From Flavobacteriaceae bacterium (GTDB lineage Bacteria > Bacteroidota > Bacteroidia > Flavobacteriales > Flavobacteriaceae): 8,201 nucleotides of DNA. Below the pieces are notes generated by a model. It made no database searches. It saw only the letters and a list, made by a program, of their open reading frames with translations, and was not told where the DNA came from. The position numbers were made by a program, and so were the translations under genes. Positions 6,832 to 8,201 of this stretch are shown here, in pieces. Within the stretch, counting starts at the first letter, position 1; each line of letters opens with the position of its first letter. Location: positions 1-8,201 of the forward strand of contig NZAX01000094.1 of NCBI GenBank assembly GCA_002687665.1. Direction: 5' to 3'.

Positions 6832-8181
6832 ATGAAAATAATAATCGCAGGAGCCGGAGAAGTAGGTTTCCATTTAGCAAAGCTACTATCTTACGAATCT
6901 CTTGACATTACTTTGATCGATATCGAGCGCGATCGATTGAATTATGCTGAAGGGCATTTAGATATCAAAACCTTAAGGGGAAATGCCTGTTCACTATCAG
7001 TATTAAAAGAATCAGACGCTGCTGAGTCAGATCTTCTGATAGCTGTAACCGCCTCAGATTCAGAAAATATAACTATTTGTGCTTTGGCCAAACAGCTAGG
7101 GTCTAAAAGGACCATTGCTCGAATTTCCAATATTGAATATACTAATACGGATAAATCGATTAGTTTTAGTGATATTGGAGTGGACGAACTAATTTCTCCC
7201 GAAGAGCTTGCCGCAGATGAAATTCAGCAATTGCTTGATCAATCTGCTTTTAGTAATAGCTATGAGTTTGAAGATGGGGCTTTAACCATGATTGGAACAC
7301 AGTTGGGCAGCAATGTTCCTTTTGTTGGTAAATCAGTCAAAGAGGCAGCCTCAATCTTCCCAGATGTTCATTTTATGCCGATTGCAGTTCAGCGTAAAGG
7401 AACCCAATTTACCATAATTCCAAGAGGAGACACAGTTTTTGAGGCTGGAGATACTGTTTTTTTCATTACCCTTCAAGAGGGAGTTGAGGAAATTCAGAAA
7501 CTTTCGGGTAGAAGCAATAAACCTATCAAAAATGTTATGATCCTTGGAGGAAGTAAGATTGGTATCAATACAGCAAGAGAGCTTTGTGAAAATAAATTCA
7601 GAGTCATTTTATTGGAACAAAACAAACTCAAAGCGATGGAAATCTCAGAGGAATTGCCAGATTTGATGGTTATTCATGGAGATGGAAGAAGTTCTGAATT
7701 ATTGGAAGAGGAGTCTATTGAGTCTATGGATGCTTTCATATCTGTTACCGAAAATTCAGAAACTAATATTATGTCTTGTCTTATGGCAAGTTCCAAGGGA
7801 GTCGAAAAGACGATTGCACTTGTTGAGAATATGGACTATTTCCATCTTTCTCAAGCCATAGGAATCGATACTCTGATCAATAAAAAACTGCTCACGGCAA
7901 ATACTATTTTCAGATACATCAGAAGGGGAGAAGTGGTTGACATGAGGACTCTAAACAACCTTAATGCGGAAATTTTGGAGTTTGTGGTCAAACCAGACTC
8001 AAAGGTTGCCAACTATAAAATTAAAGACCTAGATTTCCCAAGAATGGCCACTATCGGTGGTGTGATTCGTGATGGTAAAGGAGTCATCGCCTTGGGAGAT
8101 TATAATGTTATGCCTGGAGACCGTGTTGTCGTTTGTGCGATGCCTCGTTCTATCAAACGAGTTGAAAGTTTGTTTTTATAG
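6832..8181 (+). CDS. trkA: Trk system potassium uptake regulatory protein TrkA
   Basis: This 449-residue protein has the tandem layout of TrkA, the cytoplasmic nucleotide-binding subunit that gates the TrkH/KtrB-type potassium channel (E. coli TrkA is 458 residues). The first RCK domain (1 to about 120) has a Rossmann motif GAGEVG at 7-12 and the acidic residue D30 at the end of strand two, as expected for NAD(H) binding. A TrkA_C-type domain follows (about 150-225; the segment FEAGDTVFFI is at 203-212). The second RCK domain begins at about 233, with GGSKIG at 239-244 and E262; the central Gly of GxGxxG is Ser here, so nucleotide binding by this half may differ. A second TrkA_C domain (about 378-449) includes MPGDRVVVCA (427-436). 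There is no signal peptide or membrane segment. ATG 6832 starts directly at the Rossmann strand (MKIIIAGAG) as in the family. Its promoter candidate is at 6802-6809, and the next gene, probably trkH, starts 8 bases after the stop. Confidence 0.96.
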   Translation: MKIIIAGAGEVGFHLAKLLSYESLDITLIDIERDRLNYAEGHLDIKTLRGNACSLSVLKESDAAESDLLIAVTASDSENITICALAKQLGSKRTIARISNIEYTNTDKSISFSDIGVDELISPEELAADEIQQLLDQSAFSNSYEFEDGALTMIGTQLGSNVPFVGKSVKEAASIFPDVHFMPIAVQRKGTQFTIIPRGDTVFEAGDTVFFITLQEGVEEIQKLSGRSNKPIKNVMILGGSKIGINTARELCENKFRVILLEQNKLKAMEISEELPDLMVIHGDGRSSELLEEESIESMDAFISVTENSETNIMSCLMASSKGVEKTIALVENMDYFHLSQAIGIDTLINKKLLTANTIFRYIRRGEVVDMRTLNNLNAEILEFVVKPDSKVANYKIKDLDFPRMATIGGVIRDGKGVIALGDYNVMPGDRVVVCAMPRSIKRVESLFL

Positions 8182-8189
8182 AAAATCAG

Positions 8190-8201
8190 ATGTCCAAGTT
8201 A
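8190..8201 (+). CDS. Start of next gene, possibly TrkH potassium channel subunit (cut by window edge)
   Basis: An ATG at 8190 opens four codons (MSKL) before the window ends, 8 bases after the trkA stop and in the same direction. Close spacing suggests the same operon. Nothing in four codons identifies the product; TrkH is inferred only because trkA is commonly followed by trkH in Bacteroidota. Confidence 0.4.

Noticed and set aside
6393..7130. Opposite-strand frames within menG (6393-6584) and trkA (6942-7130), and an alternative frame at 7676-7861
   Set aside because: Each lies fully within a well-supported gene in another frame.
1..8201. Search for an undescribed defence, mobile or biosynthetic system
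   Set aside because: All long frames belong to known core families; there are no direct-repeat arrays, transposase genes, integrase sites or abrupt changes in composition.

Overview
This is an AT-rich window of core chromosome from a member of the Bacteroidota, most likely the Flavobacteriaceae. Four things point there: a type IX secretion protein (PorT) next to a menaquinone methyltransferase; a lipoprotein-type TamA homologue (TamL); an AccD of the kind I recall from flavobacteria, without zinc-binding cysteines; and the Bacteroidota -7 promoter motif TAnnTTTG just upstream of several genes. I see no mobile element, phage gene, CRISPR array, tRNA or rRNA, and no gene-free stretch longer than about 180 bases.

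Layout. On the minus strand from 4428 down to the left edge lie tamL (outer-membrane Omp85 lipoprotein), fbaA (class II fructose-bisphosphate aldolase) and accD (carboxyltransferase beta subunit of acetyl-CoA carboxylase, cut by the left edge). The gaps are about 42 and 31 bases, so the three could be co-transcribed; fbaA also has its own promoter-like element. Divergent from tamL, 18 bases away, is a plus-strand SpoU/TrmH-family RNA methyltransferase (4447-5166). It converges, with a 9-base gap, on a minus-strand pair: menG/ubiE (menaquinone methyltransferase) followed by porT, whose GTG start lies inside the end of menG. A divergent intergenic region of about 180 bases (6647-6831) separates menG from trkA, a two-domain potassium-uptake regulator. 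Eight bases after trkA an ATG opens what is probably trkH, cut by the right edge.

The genes are housekeeping and envelope functions: outer-membrane assembly (TamL), glycolysis/gluconeogenesis (FbaA), the first step of fatty-acid synthesis (AccD), RNA modification, respiratory quinone synthesis (MenG), protein secretion (PorT) and potassium uptake (TrkA and perhaps TrkH). No new multi-gene system is evident. The most notable points are the loss of all four zinc-ligand cysteines in AccD, the lipobox on an Omp85 barrel, the menG-porT overlap with a non-ATG start, the almost leaderless geometry of the menG promoter, and two small inverted repeats between menG and trkA.
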